Shown in pieces: positions 15,489-23,273 of a DNA stretch of 36,909 bases. The notes beneath the pieces are model-generated. The model was not told the origin of the DNA. It did not search any database and worked only from the letters and a program-made list of their open reading frames with translations. Positions within the stretch are counted from its first letter, which is position 1. Each line of letters opens with the position of its first letter. Location of the stretch: positions 1-36,909 of the forward strand of contig JANPGV010000323.1 of NCBI GenBank assembly GCA_031424145.1, read 5' to 3'. Source of the DNA: JAENVT01 sp031424145. GTDB lineage: Bacteria > Actinomycetota > Acidimicrobiia > Acidimicrobiales > Ilumatobacteraceae. Made by a program: the position numbers and the translations under genes.

Positions 15489-16232
15489 TCAGTGCGCCGT
15501 GAACTCGTCGATCATCGCGGCCACTACAGCCGGCGCCTCTATCGGGGTGAGGTGGCGAAGGCCCGGCAACACCTGCGCATGACCACTGGGCAACGCTTGG
15601 GCGAGTGCCATGGCCATCGCTGGTGTGGATCGTTGATCGTTGCTGCCGGTGGCGACAAGAGTGGGTACCGAGATCTCGCTGACCCGGTCCGACACCTCTG
15701 CGTCCGCGGTTGCGAAGACCTCGTAGGCGTCTGAGTACGCGCGCACATCGTTGGCGAGCAAACGCTGCCGCACCTTGGCGACCTCAGTTGGATGAGCGCT
15801 CCGGAACTCCGGGGTGAACCAGCGTTCCAACGCTGGTTCGACGGATGCCGCGAAGCCGCCGGCGCGCACCTCGCCAACGCGGTCGATTATCGCTCGTCGT
15901 TCTGCGGATGAGCGGTGATGGACACCGTTGAGGAGGACCAGTCGCCTGATTCGTTCACCTCCGCTGGACATCGCCAAACCTTCGGCGACGAGAGCACCCA
16001 TCGAGAAGCCGACGAGATCGACCTCGTCCCCGATTGCGTCGATGATGCTCGACAGCTGATCGACGAAGGTAGACAGTGAATAGGGCCCCGTGGGCTTGCC
16101 GGCGGCGCCGTGACCGATCATGTCGTAGGTGATCGTGCGGCGATGGGGTAGCGCAGCCACGACCGGGTGCCACATCCTGTGGTCCAGCCCGACGCCGTGA
16201 ACGAGCACGAGCGCGAGCGGAGCCGACTTCAT
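15489..16232 (-). CDS. alpha/beta hydrolase
   Basis: This 247-aa protein has the alpha/beta-hydrolase fold. The oxyanion-side motif is LVHGVGLDHRMW, the nucleophile elbow is GFSMG (Ser about residue 98), the acid lies in ATGSNDQRSTP and the histidine in LRHLTPIE near the C-terminus. Overall it resembles 3-oxoadipate enol-lactonase-like hydrolases. The ATG overlaps the stop of the luciferase-like monooxygenase gene by 4 nt, so the two are translationally coupled: a flavin monooxygenase followed by a hydrolase is a common pair for opening an oxygenated ring or ester. The substrate is unknown. Confidence 0.85.
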   Translation of the reverse strand: MKSAPLALVLVHGVGLDHRMWHPVVAALPHRRTITYDMIGHGAAGKPTGPYSLSTFVDQLSSIIDAIGDEVDLVGFSMGALVAEGLAMSSGGERIRRLVLLNGVHHRSSAERRAIIDRVGEVRAGGFAASVEPALERWFTPEFRSAHPTEVAKVRQRLLANDVRAYSDAYEVFATADAEVSDRVSEISVPTLVATGSNDQRSTPAMAMALAQALPSGHAQVLPGLRHLTPIEAPAVVAAMIDEFTAH

Positions 16233-17275
16233 CCAGCGGTTGACGCGAACGCCGGCATCACCTCGTCGATGAACAGCTGCAGTGAACGCTTCTGGTCAGC
16301 GATGGGCGCGCCATAGCTTGCGCAGTAGAGGAAGTCGACTCCAAGTTCCTCGTAGGCGCGCAGTTTGGCGATCACCTCGTCTGGCGTCCCGAACATGAGG
16401 TGTTCGCGAAGGGTCTCGGGCGCGTATTCGTCGCGGTAGGCCAGCTGCTGCAGGTCGATGCGTTCCGCGAAGCCGTTGTCGACCTCGCCGAGTTGTTTGA
16501 ACAGGTTTTCGAACTGCCCGGCCTGCCGTTGGACCGAGGCGATGTACCGGCCGGCATCTTTGTCGTCGCTCCACACTGCGGAGTAACGCATCGCAGTCAT
16601 CTTCGGCCTCGGCGTGCCAGGAGCTTTGGCCAGCGCGTCGTCCATACGGGCGGCATACGCCTGCAATTCGGCGAACGGCCGCATGAGCGGCCAGCACATG
16701 ATGTTGCAACCGTTGGCCACTGCCCAGTCATACGTGTCCGGATCGCGGGCCGCGACCCAGATCGGCGGATGGGGATCCTGGAGAGGCTTGGGGCACGATG
16801 TCGACGTGGGAAACGACCAGCGGTCCCCGTCGTGGGCGTAGTCGCCGGCCCACAGCGCCTTCACCGCCGGCAAGAGCTCGCGCAACGCCGCGCTGGCCCC
16901 TGCGGAGTCGAGGCCCGGCACCATTCGGTCGAACTCGCGCTGGTAGGCGCCACGGCCGAGGCCCAGCTCGAGCCGGCCACCGCTGAGCAGATCGAGCAGC
17001 GCTGCTTCGCCGGCGAGCCGGATCGGGTTCCAGTACGCCGCGACGGCGACGGCGGTGCCGAGACGAATTCGGCGGGTATGGGCAGCCCACCATGCGAGCA
17101 GCTGGAACGGCGCAGGAGCGATCGTCATCTCGATGGCGTGATGCTCTGCGGCCCAGGCGGTGTCGAAGCCGGCGACGTCGGCCATCTGAACCATTTCCAG
17201 CACGTGGTCGGCCACCGCGCGCATGTCGTCGGTCGGATCCATGCGCTCGAGGTTTATGGCCAAACTGAATCTCAT
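16229..17275 (-). CDS. LLM-class (luciferase-like) flavin-dependent oxidoreductase
   Basis: This is a 348-aa bacterial-luciferase-fold protein. The N-terminus MRFSLAINLERMDPT leads into a TIM-barrel core with AAEHHAI, RIRLGTAVAV, the family-typical LLDLLSGGRLELGLGRGAY, and PPIWVAARDPDTYDWA. A C-terminal MFGTPDEVIAKLRAYEELGVDFL is the usual substrate-lid-side motif. Such enzymes use reduced FMN or F420 to oxidise diverse substrates; the cofactor cannot be fixed from sequence. It overlaps the downstream hydrolase gene by 4 nt. A TAGAAC box 6 nt before the ATG suggests a leaderless start. It is divergent from the DUF1989 gene, 47 nt away. Confidence 0.87.
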   Translation of the reverse strand: MRFSLAINLERMDPTDDMRAVADHVLEMVQMADVAGFDTAWAAEHHAIEMTIAPAPFQLLAWWAAHTRRIRLGTAVAVAAYWNPIRLAGEAALLDLLSGGRLELGLGRGAYQREFDRMVPGLDSAGASAALRELLPAVKALWAGDYAHDGDRWSFPTSTSCPKPLQDPHPPIWVAARDPDTYDWAVANGCNIMCWPLMRPFAELQAYAARMDDALAKAPGTPRPKMTAMRYSAVWSDDKDAGRYIASVQRQAGQFENLFKQLGEVDNGFAERIDLQQLAYRDEYAPETLREHLMFGTPDEVIAKLRAYEELGVDFLYCASYGAPIADQKRSLQLFIDEVMPAFASTAG

Positions 17276-17281
17276 CCCGCT

Positions 17282-17287
17282 GTTCTA
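17282..17287 (-). promoter_or_regulatory. possible -10 element TAGAAC for the LLM-class gene
   Basis: On the minus strand TAGAAC (17287-17282) lies 6 nt before the ATG at 17275. The last base is C instead of T, but the distance is the same as in the other leaderless candidates of this window. Confidence 0.35.
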
Positions 17288-17322
17288 GTCGTCGCGCAGG
17301 CCCCATATGCCATGCTGCGCAA

Positions 17323-18201
17323 ATGCCGCACGCCTCTTATGTCGCCACCGGAGACAGTCCGCTCATCGCCGACAAGGAGCTGATCGAACGGTTGGCCGCG
17401 CGGGCGGACGGCCGTCGGCGTGTCAGCGAGACGGTCGTGCCAGTGCGCTCTGGCCACGCCTTTGCGGTGGCCGCCGGGCAGATCGTGCGGTTCTCCACCG
17501 TCGACGGGCCGCAGGTGGTCGACCTCAACCTCTGGGCGCGCGACGATCCGCGCGAGCGGTTCTGGGCGGCGCGCACGCGGCAGTTCTACGGTACCCATGT
17601 CACCACCGGTCACCGTTTGTGGAGCAACCTCCCATTCCTGCGGCCGATGGTCACGTTCATCGCCGACACGATCGGATACGGCCGCGACGAGGACGACGCA
17701 GGTTGTCATGACCTGCTGGGAACGCGCTGCGATCCGTATGTCAATCAGCTGTTGAGCGGTGCCGCATACGACTTCCACTGCCACTCCAACCTGACGCGTG
17801 CTGTCGCCCAATTCGGACTGACCGAGTTCGACGTGCATGACGTCATCAACCTCTTCCAGGTCACAGGGTTGATGCCCGACGACAAGCGCTACTTCATGAA
17901 GACGTGCCCAGCCAAGCCGGGCGATTTCGTCGAGCTTCTCGCCGAGATAGATCTGTTGATGGCCATCTCGCTGTGCCCCGGCGGTGATCTCGCGGTGCCG
18001 CTGTGGGGCGAGGGCTCCGGTGCCGAGCCGAACTGCAATCCGTTGCGTGTCGAAGTGTTCGAGCCCGACGCCACCCTGCTCGCGGGATGGAAGTCTGCGC
18101 CTCGAGCCTCGTACCGCGGCGTCACGGGACTTCGTCACGGTTACGGCAAACCTGCCGATCCTCCGCCGCCGCTGACCGAGCGCGTACCGGTCGAGGACTG
18201 A
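17323..18201 (+). CDS. DUF1989 (urea carboxylase-associated) family protein
   Basis: This 292-aa protein contains a full DUF1989 domain (about residues 45-240). The recognisable pieces are GQIVRFSTVDGPQVVDLNLW, HVTTGHRLWSN, the metal-ligand-like LLGTRCDPY, a FHCHSNL segment, and VHDVINLFQ followed by FMKTCPAKPGDFVEL. Relatives occur beside urea carboxylase, and some form the carboxyguanidine deiminase of guanidine degradation, where two DUF1989 subunits form a heterodimer. Here there is only one copy and no urea carboxylase, so that role is not supported directly. It is divergent from the LLM-class gene and followed after 10 nt by a transporter, with which it probably forms an operon. Conserved Cys and His residues point to a metalloenzyme. 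Confidence 0.82.
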   Translation: MPHASYVATGDSPLIADKELIERLAARADGRRRVSETVVPVRSGHAFAVAAGQIVRFSTVDGPQVVDLNLWARDDPRERFWAARTRQFYGTHVTTGHRLWSNLPFLRPMVTFIADTIGYGRDEDDAGCHDLLGTRCDPYVNQLLSGAAYDFHCHSNLTRAVAQFGLTEFDVHDVINLFQVTGLMPDDKRYFMKTCPAKPGDFVELLAEIDLLMAISLCPGGDLAVPLWGEGSGAEPNCNPLRVEVFEPDATLLAGWKSAPRASYRGVTGLRHGYGKPADPPPPLTERVPVED

Positions 18202-18211
18202 GCCGACTCGT

Positions 18212-19042
18212 ATGGGTGTGCTCCTTGGCATTGTCGCGGGCATTCTGCTGGGTGTCAGTGACTTCACGGCCAACCGGGCCTCGCGAACGGTCAGTTCGGT
18301 CTCGGTCAGTCGAACCAACCTCGCTGTCTCCGGTCTGATCGCACCGCTGCTCCTCTTCGTCAAGCCGGTCGAATGGACGTTGCGCGATCTGGTGCTCGGC
18401 ACGCTCTCGGGAATCACGCTCTCCGGCGGACTGGTGATGCTCTACCGCGGCTACACGGTGGCGCGCATGGGAATCGTCGCACCCACCGCTTCGGTGCTTC
18501 TTGCGGCCGTGCCCGTGCTGTACGACCTGATCAACGGAAACACGCCGAGCACGGTTGCCGCGTGCGGAATGGCACTCGGCCTCGCCGCTTTGGTGTTGAC
18601 GACGTACGAGCGCGGCGGAATGGGAAGCGTCAAGATCGGGGTGCTCCTCGGCGTCGGTGCCGGTGTCCTGTTCGGCATCGCGTTCACGCTGACCTCGCAG
18701 ACCTCAGACGCGGCCGGATTGTCGCCGGTGCTGATCCAACGATTTTCCGGTCTGGCGTTCCTGATCCTGCTGCAGCGTTTCGACAAGGCACCGATCCTGG
18801 CGTTGCGGGTACCGGCACGCAAGTGGGCGATCGCGTCCGGTCTGGCAGCCGGCCTCGCCATCGGATCGTTGAAGCTCGGCTACATCAAGGGCTCGGCCGG
18901 ACCTGTGTCCGTGGCCGCGTCACAGTTCGCCGCCGTCGCGGTGCTCTGCTCGGTGCTGTTCAACAAGGAGCGGCTGCGAACATGGCAGGCCATCGGCGTC
19001 GCCGCGAGTGGTGTCGGCGTTGCCCTGATGGCACTGGGCTAG
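18212..19042 (+). CDS. EamA/DMT-family membrane transporter
   Basis: This 276-aa protein has about ten hydrophobic segments arranged as two EamA repeats of five. The first repeat ends near ALVLTTYERGG (about residue 134) and the second starts with KIGVLLGVGAGVLFGIAFTLTSQ. The C-terminus (ASQFAAVAVLCSVLFNKERLRTWQAIGVAASGVG, read here as ASQFAAVAVLCSVLF and KERLRTWQAIGVAASGVG) is the classic end of drug/metabolite transporters. These proteins usually export or exchange amino acids and metabolites across the cytoplasmic membrane; direction and substrate are not visible. It follows the DUF1989 gene by 10 nt and precedes the DHDPS-like gene by 59 nt. Confidence 0.85.
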   Translation: MGVLLGIVAGILLGVSDFTANRASRTVSSVSVSRTNLAVSGLIAPLLLFVKPVEWTLRDLVLGTLSGITLSGGLVMLYRGYTVARMGIVAPTASVLLAAVPVLYDLINGNTPSTVAACGMALGLAALVLTTYERGGMGSVKIGVLLGVGAGVLFGIAFTLTSQTSDAAGLSPVLIQRFSGLAFLILLQRFDKAPILALRVPARKWAIASGLAAGLAIGSLKLGYIKGSAGPVSVAASQFAAVAVLCSVLFNKERLRTWQAIGVAASGVGVALMALG

Positions 19043-19089
19043 CCGCAGCACGGGTGGTCGACGACCGTTCGGCGAATTGGAGGCAGTGG

Positions 19090-19095
19090 TACCGT
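19090..19095 (+). promoter_or_regulatory. -10 element TACCGT for the DHDPS-like gene
   Basis: TACCGT ends 6 nt before the ATG at 19102, and no Shine-Dalgarno sequence is present. This implies a leaderless transcript that starts the DHDPS-like and epimerase genes. Confidence 0.5.
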
Positions 19096-19101
19096 TGGCC
19101 C

Positions 19102-20004
19102 ATGACCGAATTGATCTTGGAGGGTGTGTACGTCCCGGTTGTGACGCCGTTCGATGCGGACGAGGGGCTTGATCTGTCGACGCTGACGAAGGTGATCGAC
19201 TTCTGCGTCGATGGCGGCGTTGCCGGCGTCGTGTCGTGCGGCACGACGGGCGAGTACTACGCGATGTCGACGGACGAGCGAAAGAGCGTGATGGCGCACA
19301 CGGCCGAGGTCGTCGGCAAGCGCGCCAAGCTGGTGGCCGGTTGCAACGCCGGCTCCACGCGTGAAGCCATCCGTCTTGCCGAATCTGCAGTCGGAATGGG
19401 CTACGACGCAATCATGCTCGCCGCCCCGCCGACCTCACTGCCCAGCCAGCGCGAGTTGGCGGCGCACTACCGCGCAGTCGCCGACGCGGTCGACAAGCCG
19501 GTCGTCCTATACAACTATCCGGCCCGAGCCGGCGTGGAGATCGGTTACGAGTGCCTCGACGCTGTTGCCGGGCATCCCAACATCATCGCCATCAAGGAGT
19601 CGAGCGGCGACTTCTCGCGCTTCTTGTACCTGCAGCGAACGTACGCGGACGACCTGCGGATCATGTGCGGAAGCGACGATCAAGCGGCCGACTACTTCGC
19701 ATGGGGAGTACGCAGTTGGCTGGCTGGTACCGCCAACGTGCTGCCACACCATCACGTCGTGATCATGAACACGGCTAACTTGGGTGACTACGGCTTGGCC
19801 AGACGGCAGTTCGCCTCCATCTTGCCGTGGATCCAGAACATGGAGAGCGGCTCGTACAACTCCAAGGCCAAACTCGGTCTTGCCCATCAGGGATTTGCGT
19901 GCGGTCCCGTGAGGGCACCGCTGCTCGGGCTGACCGACGATGTCGCCAAGGAGTTCCTCGCCGTGCTCGACCAGGCGCTCGCTGCTCCATTCGCCAAGAG
20001 CTGA
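19102..20004 (+). CDS. DHDPS/NAL-family lyase, probable pyrroline-4-hydroxy-2-carboxylate deaminase
   Basis: This is a 300-aa TIM-barrel class I aldolase. The Schiff-base lysine is Lys165 (AIKESSGD), the catalytic tyrosine is Tyr137 in YNYP and the substrate carboxylate loop is GTTGEYY (47-53). DHDPS-family members catalyse aldol or deamination chemistry on pyruvate-like substrates. Directly beside a proline-racemase-family epimerase, and near a D-amino-acid dehydrogenase, the natural reading is the deaminase that converts delta-1-pyrroline-4-hydroxy-2-carboxylate to alpha-ketoglutarate semialdehyde in 4-hydroxyproline catabolism. A true lysine-biosynthesis dapA is less likely in this context. 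It ends 6 nt before the epimerase start. Confidence 0.85.
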   Translation: MTELILEGVYVPVVTPFDADEGLDLSTLTKVIDFCVDGGVAGVVSCGTTGEYYAMSTDERKSVMAHTAEVVGKRAKLVAGCNAGSTREAIRLAESAVGMGYDAIMLAAPPTSLPSQRELAAHYRAVADAVDKPVVLYNYPARAGVEIGYECLDAVAGHPNIIAIKESSGDFSRFLYLQRTYADDLRIMCGSDDQAADYFAWGVRSWLAGTANVLPHHHVVIMNTANLGDYGLARRQFASILPWIQNMESGSYNSKAKLGLAHQGFACGPVRAPLLGLTDDVAKEFLAVLDQALAAPFAKS

Positions 20005-20010
20005 GCGGAG

Positions 20011-21045
20011 GTGCGCAGCACGAAGTCGTACACCGCGGTCGAGGTCCATGCCGAGGGTGAGCAGGGGACCTGCTATCTCGGCTCGGTCTTCGATGTACCG
20101 GGCGCTTCGATGCGCGACAAGTTGCGGCACATCAACGAGGTCGACGACTCGGTTCGCAGGTTCTTGTGCTTCGAGCCACGCGGGCGCCCGCAGACCAGCG
20201 CCAACCTGGTTTTCCCATCGCTCGATCCGCAGGCTGATGCGGGCTTCATCATCTGCCAGGCGGACCGTGCTCACGCGATGAGTGGTTCGAACACGATTTG
20301 CGTCGTCACCGCGCTCTTGGAGACCGGCACGTTGCCGATGACCGAGCCCGAGACGCGGGTGGTGCTGGAGACAGCCGCAGGACTGATCCGCGTCACGGCG
20401 ACGTGCGCCGACGGCCGGTGCGAACGGGTGACGTTCGATGGTGTGCCATCGTTCGTCGAGGCACTCGACGTTCCCCTGTATGTGCCCGGCCTCGGCGACA
20501 TCCGGGTCGATGTCGCCTACGGCGGCTGCTACTACGTGTTCGCCGACCCCGCACAATTCGGGGTGAAGCTCAACCGCAGCAGTGCACGCCAGGTCGTCGA
20601 CGCCGGAACGGCGATCTCGTTGGCGGCCCGCCAGTCCATCAAGGTCCAGCACCCCGAGATTCCTGAGATCGACTTCATCTCGTACGTAATGCTGGTCGGC
20701 GACGACGATCCCGCCAACGGTTCTCTGCGCGGCGCGACCGTGCTGAGTGGACGCGTCGATCGTTCGCCCTGCGGCACGGGGAACTCGGCCAGGCTGGCGA
20801 TACTTGCCGCTCGAGGCACCGCCCACGTCGGCAGCCGCTTCATTGCCCGATCGCTGATCGAGAGCGAGTTCATCGTCGAGATGGTCGGAGAGACTTCCAT
20901 CGGCGATCGTCCGGCCGTGCTCCCGCGCATCTCCGGCAGGGGTTGGGTGGTCGGCACAAAGACCAGCAGTGTCGACCCGACCGATCCGTACCAATTGGGT
21001 TACGTGCTCAGCGACGTGTGGGGTGACGAAGTCGGATCGATGTAG
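20011..21045 (+). CDS. proline racemase-family protein, probable 4-hydroxyproline 2-epimerase (Ser/Cys type)
   Basis: This 344-aa protein of the proline racemase / hydroxyproline epimerase family inverts C2 of a (hydroxy)proline by a two-base mechanism. The N-terminus MRSTKSYTAVEVHAEGE is typical and supports the GTG start at 20011, although the only ribosome site (GCGGAG) touches the start codon. The second catalytic residue is present as Cys254 in DRSPCGTGNSARL. The first is Ser91 in HAMSGSNT, where most relatives have MCGHN-like Cys. Ser/Cys pairs occur in part of the family, while Thr at the second position marks trans-3-hydroxyproline dehydratases; Cys254 therefore argues for an epimerase or racemase. 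It is coupled to the DHDPS-like gene and convergent with the dehydrogenase gene. Confidence 0.83.
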   Translation: MRSTKSYTAVEVHAEGEQGTCYLGSVFDVPGASMRDKLRHINEVDDSVRRFLCFEPRGRPQTSANLVFPSLDPQADAGFIICQADRAHAMSGSNTICVVTALLETGTLPMTEPETRVVLETAAGLIRVTATCADGRCERVTFDGVPSFVEALDVPLYVPGLGDIRVDVAYGGCYYVFADPAQFGVKLNRSSARQVVDAGTAISLAARQSIKVQHPEIPEIDFISYVMLVGDDDPANGSLRGATVLSGRVDRSPCGTGNSARLAILAARGTAHVGSRFIARSLIESEFIVEMVGETSIGDRPAVLPRISGRGWVVGTKTSSVDPTDPYQLGYVLSDVWGDEVGSM

Positions 21046-21052
21046 AAGGGGT

Positions 21053-22300
21053 TCAGCGCCGGAACGCGCTGCGATCGGGGTCGAACGCGCTGATGTCCGT
21101 AGACGATCGGCCGGTCATGATCAGCTCGGAGATCGCCACGCCGCTCGGCGGCGCAAGGGTCAGGCCGAACATGCCGTGACCGGCACCGACCACGACGTTG
21201 CGCCATCGCTTCGGGCGACCCATGAAAGGAAGCCCATCGGCGCTCATCGGGCGTGATCCCGCCCAGGTGTCGAACCGCTCGTCCCAATCGAGGTCGAGAA
21301 ACTCGCGCATCGATGCGACGATCATCTCGATGCGGCGTTCGTCGAAGGGAGGGTGGTCTCCGCCGAACTCCATGGTGCCGCCGAGGCGGATGCGGTCCTC
21401 GAACGGGGTTGCCACAGCGTGAACCTCTTCGAAGATCACGGGTTGCTGAAGCCCCGGCGAAGTCGGCAGGGCGACGTTGTATCCCTGGCCGGGTATCACC
21501 GAGAGGCGCAGATCGAAGTGTTTGGCAAGCAACCGGGATCCGGCCCCTGCGGCGAGCAGGAACTCATCGCCATCGACCGTTCCACTCGACGTCTCGAGTG
21601 ACACGACCCGATCGCCGGACGAGCGGACCTTGGTGACGTCGGTGTGCTCCACGATCCGCACGTCGCGCGATTTGAGGATGTCGATGACCGAGTCGACGTA
21701 ACGCCGTGGGTCGATCGCCCGATCACCCGGCATCACCAGACCGGCACGAACGTGATCGGTGATCGCCGGAGCCAGCCGACGGATCTCGTCACCGTCGACG
21801 ACCCGATCGGGGATGCGGGCGCCGAACTCGACCATCGGCTGTAGCGCCTCGAAATGATGCTCAGCCTTGGCGACATCGTGATAGGGGACCAGGAGCTCGC
21901 GACTGAGGCCGACAGCGACGCCTTGGCTGGCGAGCCGTTCGAGGATGGCAGCGCTGTTGTAGTTGAACCGTGCCAGCGCTGCGCGGCCGGACTGATACCT
22001 CGACGCCGTGCAGTTGCGGGCGAAGGCGAGCAGCCAGGGGGCCATCTGCGGAATGGCTTTCGGGAGCACTCGCAGCGCTCTGGCGGGATCGCGCAGTGAC
22101 TTCAACGCGTTGCGGATCGCGGCCGGCGCAGGCAGCGGCTCGACGATCGCACTGCACATGAACCCGGCGTTGCCGCGGGCCGCGCCCCCGCCAAGACCTT
22201 CGCTGTCGACGATCGTGACATCGGCTCCGGCCTCGGTGAGGAACAACGCGGACGACAGTCCCACAAGGCCACCACCGACGATGACGACTTCCTTGCTCAC
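21053..22300 (-). CDS. FAD-dependent D-amino-acid dehydrogenase/oxidase, probable D-hydroxyproline dehydrogenase
   Basis: This is a 415-aa DadA/DAO-family flavoprotein. The GTG at 22300 overlaps the stop of the ketimine-reductase gene by 4 nt and has GGAGG 4 nt upstream; a longer reading would lie inside that gene. The dinucleotide motif is VVIVGGGLVGLSSALFLTEAG (core GGGLVG), followed by GNAGFMCS, which corresponds to the GNAG segment of D-amino-acid dehydrogenases. The C-terminal half contains WAGSRPMSADGLPFMGRPKR and GHGMFGLTLAPPSG. With the epimerase next door, oxidation of cis-4-hydroxy-D-proline to a pyrroline carboxylate is the likely role. Electrons probably go to the respiratory chain or oxygen. 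The transcript order is reductase then dehydrogenase. Confidence 0.83.
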   Translation of the reverse strand: MSKEVVIVGGGLVGLSSALFLTEAGADVTIVDSEGLGGGAARGNAGFMCSAIVEPLPAPAAIRNALKSLRDPARALRVLPKAIPQMAPWLLAFARNCTASRYQSGRAALARFNYNSAAILERLASQGVAVGLSRELLVPYHDVAKAEHHFEALQPMVEFGARIPDRVVDGDEIRRLAPAITDHVRAGLVMPGDRAIDPRRYVDSVIDILKSRDVRIVEHTDVTKVRSSGDRVVSLETSSGTVDGDEFLLAAGAGSRLLAKHFDLRLSVIPGQGYNVALPTSPGLQQPVIFEEVHAVATPFEDRIRLGGTMEFGGDHPPFDERRIEMIVASMREFLDLDWDERFDTWAGSRPMSADGLPFMGRPKRWRNVVVGAGHGMFGLTLAPPSGVAISELIMTGRSSTDISAFDPDRSAFRR

Positions 22301-23238
22301 AATGCCTCCATGATTCCAGCAGCGGCGGCGGCGCGCTGGGCGATGGCCAGGTCCTGTACGGCCAGCCCGACACTTTTGAACAGCGTGATCTGGGCGTACG
22401 AGGTTCGAGTCAGGCGCCCGCTGGCGAGATCGGTGAGGTCTCCCGCGATCCGGTCCCACGCCCAAGCACCTTCCTGTACGGCCAGGTGCAAGTCTCCTGC
22501 CTCCGCCTTCGCCGCGGCCACGTCGTCGACTGCGACAGTCGACCCGGCAATCAGATCGGCACCGACCTCGCGCAGATCGAGCCGATACGAACCGACGAGG
22601 TTCACGTGGGCGCCGGCGTTGACGTCCGCTAAGCCGAAGAGAGCGGTGTCGGCTCGTGTCGCCGCGCAGACGATGTCGCATGCGGCGGCATCGGAGTAGG
22701 AGCCGCCAGTCGCCGACTCACCGGCAGCGACGAGCTGGTCGACGACGTCGGCGACGTGTTCGGGGGTGCGCCCGGCGACGACCACCTCGTCGATTCCCGA
22801 TCGCACGACGCGCATCGCGTGAACGTGGGCGACGGCTTGCGGACCGGTGCCGATGATGCCGAGTGAGCGTACGTCATGTCGGGCCAGGGCGTCCGAGGCG
22901 AGAGCCGAGATCATCGGCGTGCGCAAGGTGGTCAGCGCCGCACCGTCGAGCAGCGCCACCGGCTGCCCGATGCGCATGTCGAAGAGCACATAGACCCCCT
23001 GGATGATCGGCAACCCGTGCGATGGGTTGGCAGGTTGGATCCCGACCAACTTCACGCCCGCCACAGCGCCGGCGGCTGCGGGCATCACCAGGAACTCGCC
23101 GCCTCCAGCGCTCGAGTGCACGCGGTCGACGTGGTGAGGCGCCACGGCGAAACACTCGCGTAGGGCCTGAAGTGCGTCGGTCAACGGAACGAGGCGGAAG
23201 AGCTCGGCGGCGTCGATGTACGGCAGGGTGCTCTGCAT
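22297..23238 (-). CDS. ornithine cyclodeaminase / mu-crystallin family, probable delta-1-pyrroline-2-carboxylate reductase
   Basis: This is a 313-aa NAD(P)H-binding protein. The N-terminal domain has GVKLVGIQPANPSHGLP and YVLFDMRIGQPVALLDG, then LRTPMISALASDALA. The Rossmann motif is LGIIGTGPQAVAHVHAM (GTGPQA), and a GSYRLDLREVG segment follows. These are the marks of the ornithine cyclodeaminase/ketimine reductase family. Members reduce delta-1-pyrroline-2-carboxylate to proline, cyclise ornithine to proline, or act on other imines. In this locus reduction of the pyrroline formed by 3-hydroxyproline dehydration, or by oxidation of D-proline, fits best. The ATG at 23238 is divergent from xylulokinase, 35 nt away. 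It shares a 4-nt overlap with the dehydrogenase gene. Confidence 0.84.
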   Translation of the reverse strand: MQSTLPYIDAAELFRLVPLTDALQALRECFAVAPHHVDRVHSSAGGGEFLVMPAAAGAVAGVKLVGIQPANPSHGLPIIQGVYVLFDMRIGQPVALLDGAALTTLRTPMISALASDALARHDVRSLGIIGTGPQAVAHVHAMRVVRSGIDEVVVAGRTPEHVADVVDQLVAAGESATGGSYSDAAACDIVCAATRADTALFGLADVNAGAHVNLVGSYRLDLREVGADLIAGSTVAVDDVAAAKAEAGDLHLAVQEGAWAWDRIAGDLTDLASGRLTRTSYAQITLFKSVGLAVQDLAIAQRAAAAAGIMEAL

Positions 23239-23261
23239 CAGAGGGATCTTGGCAGGCCCGC

Positions 23262-23267
23262 TACGGT
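23262..23267 (+). promoter_or_regulatory. -10 element TACGGT for xylulokinase
   Basis: TACGGT ends 6 nt before the ATG at 23274, with no ribosome site between. The same hexamer precedes two other genes in this window at 7 nt. Confidence 0.5.
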
Positions 23268-23273
23268 TCGTGC

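Noticed and set aside
19102..20004. dapA of lysine biosynthesis
   Set aside because: The family assignment is right, but the gene is joined to a proline-racemase homologue and no lysine-pathway gene is near, so a catabolic deaminase is more likely.
20011..21045. trans-3-hydroxy-L-proline dehydratase
   Set aside because: That activity goes with Thr at the second catalytic site; here Cys254 is present in DRSPCGTG, which favours an epimerase or racemase.
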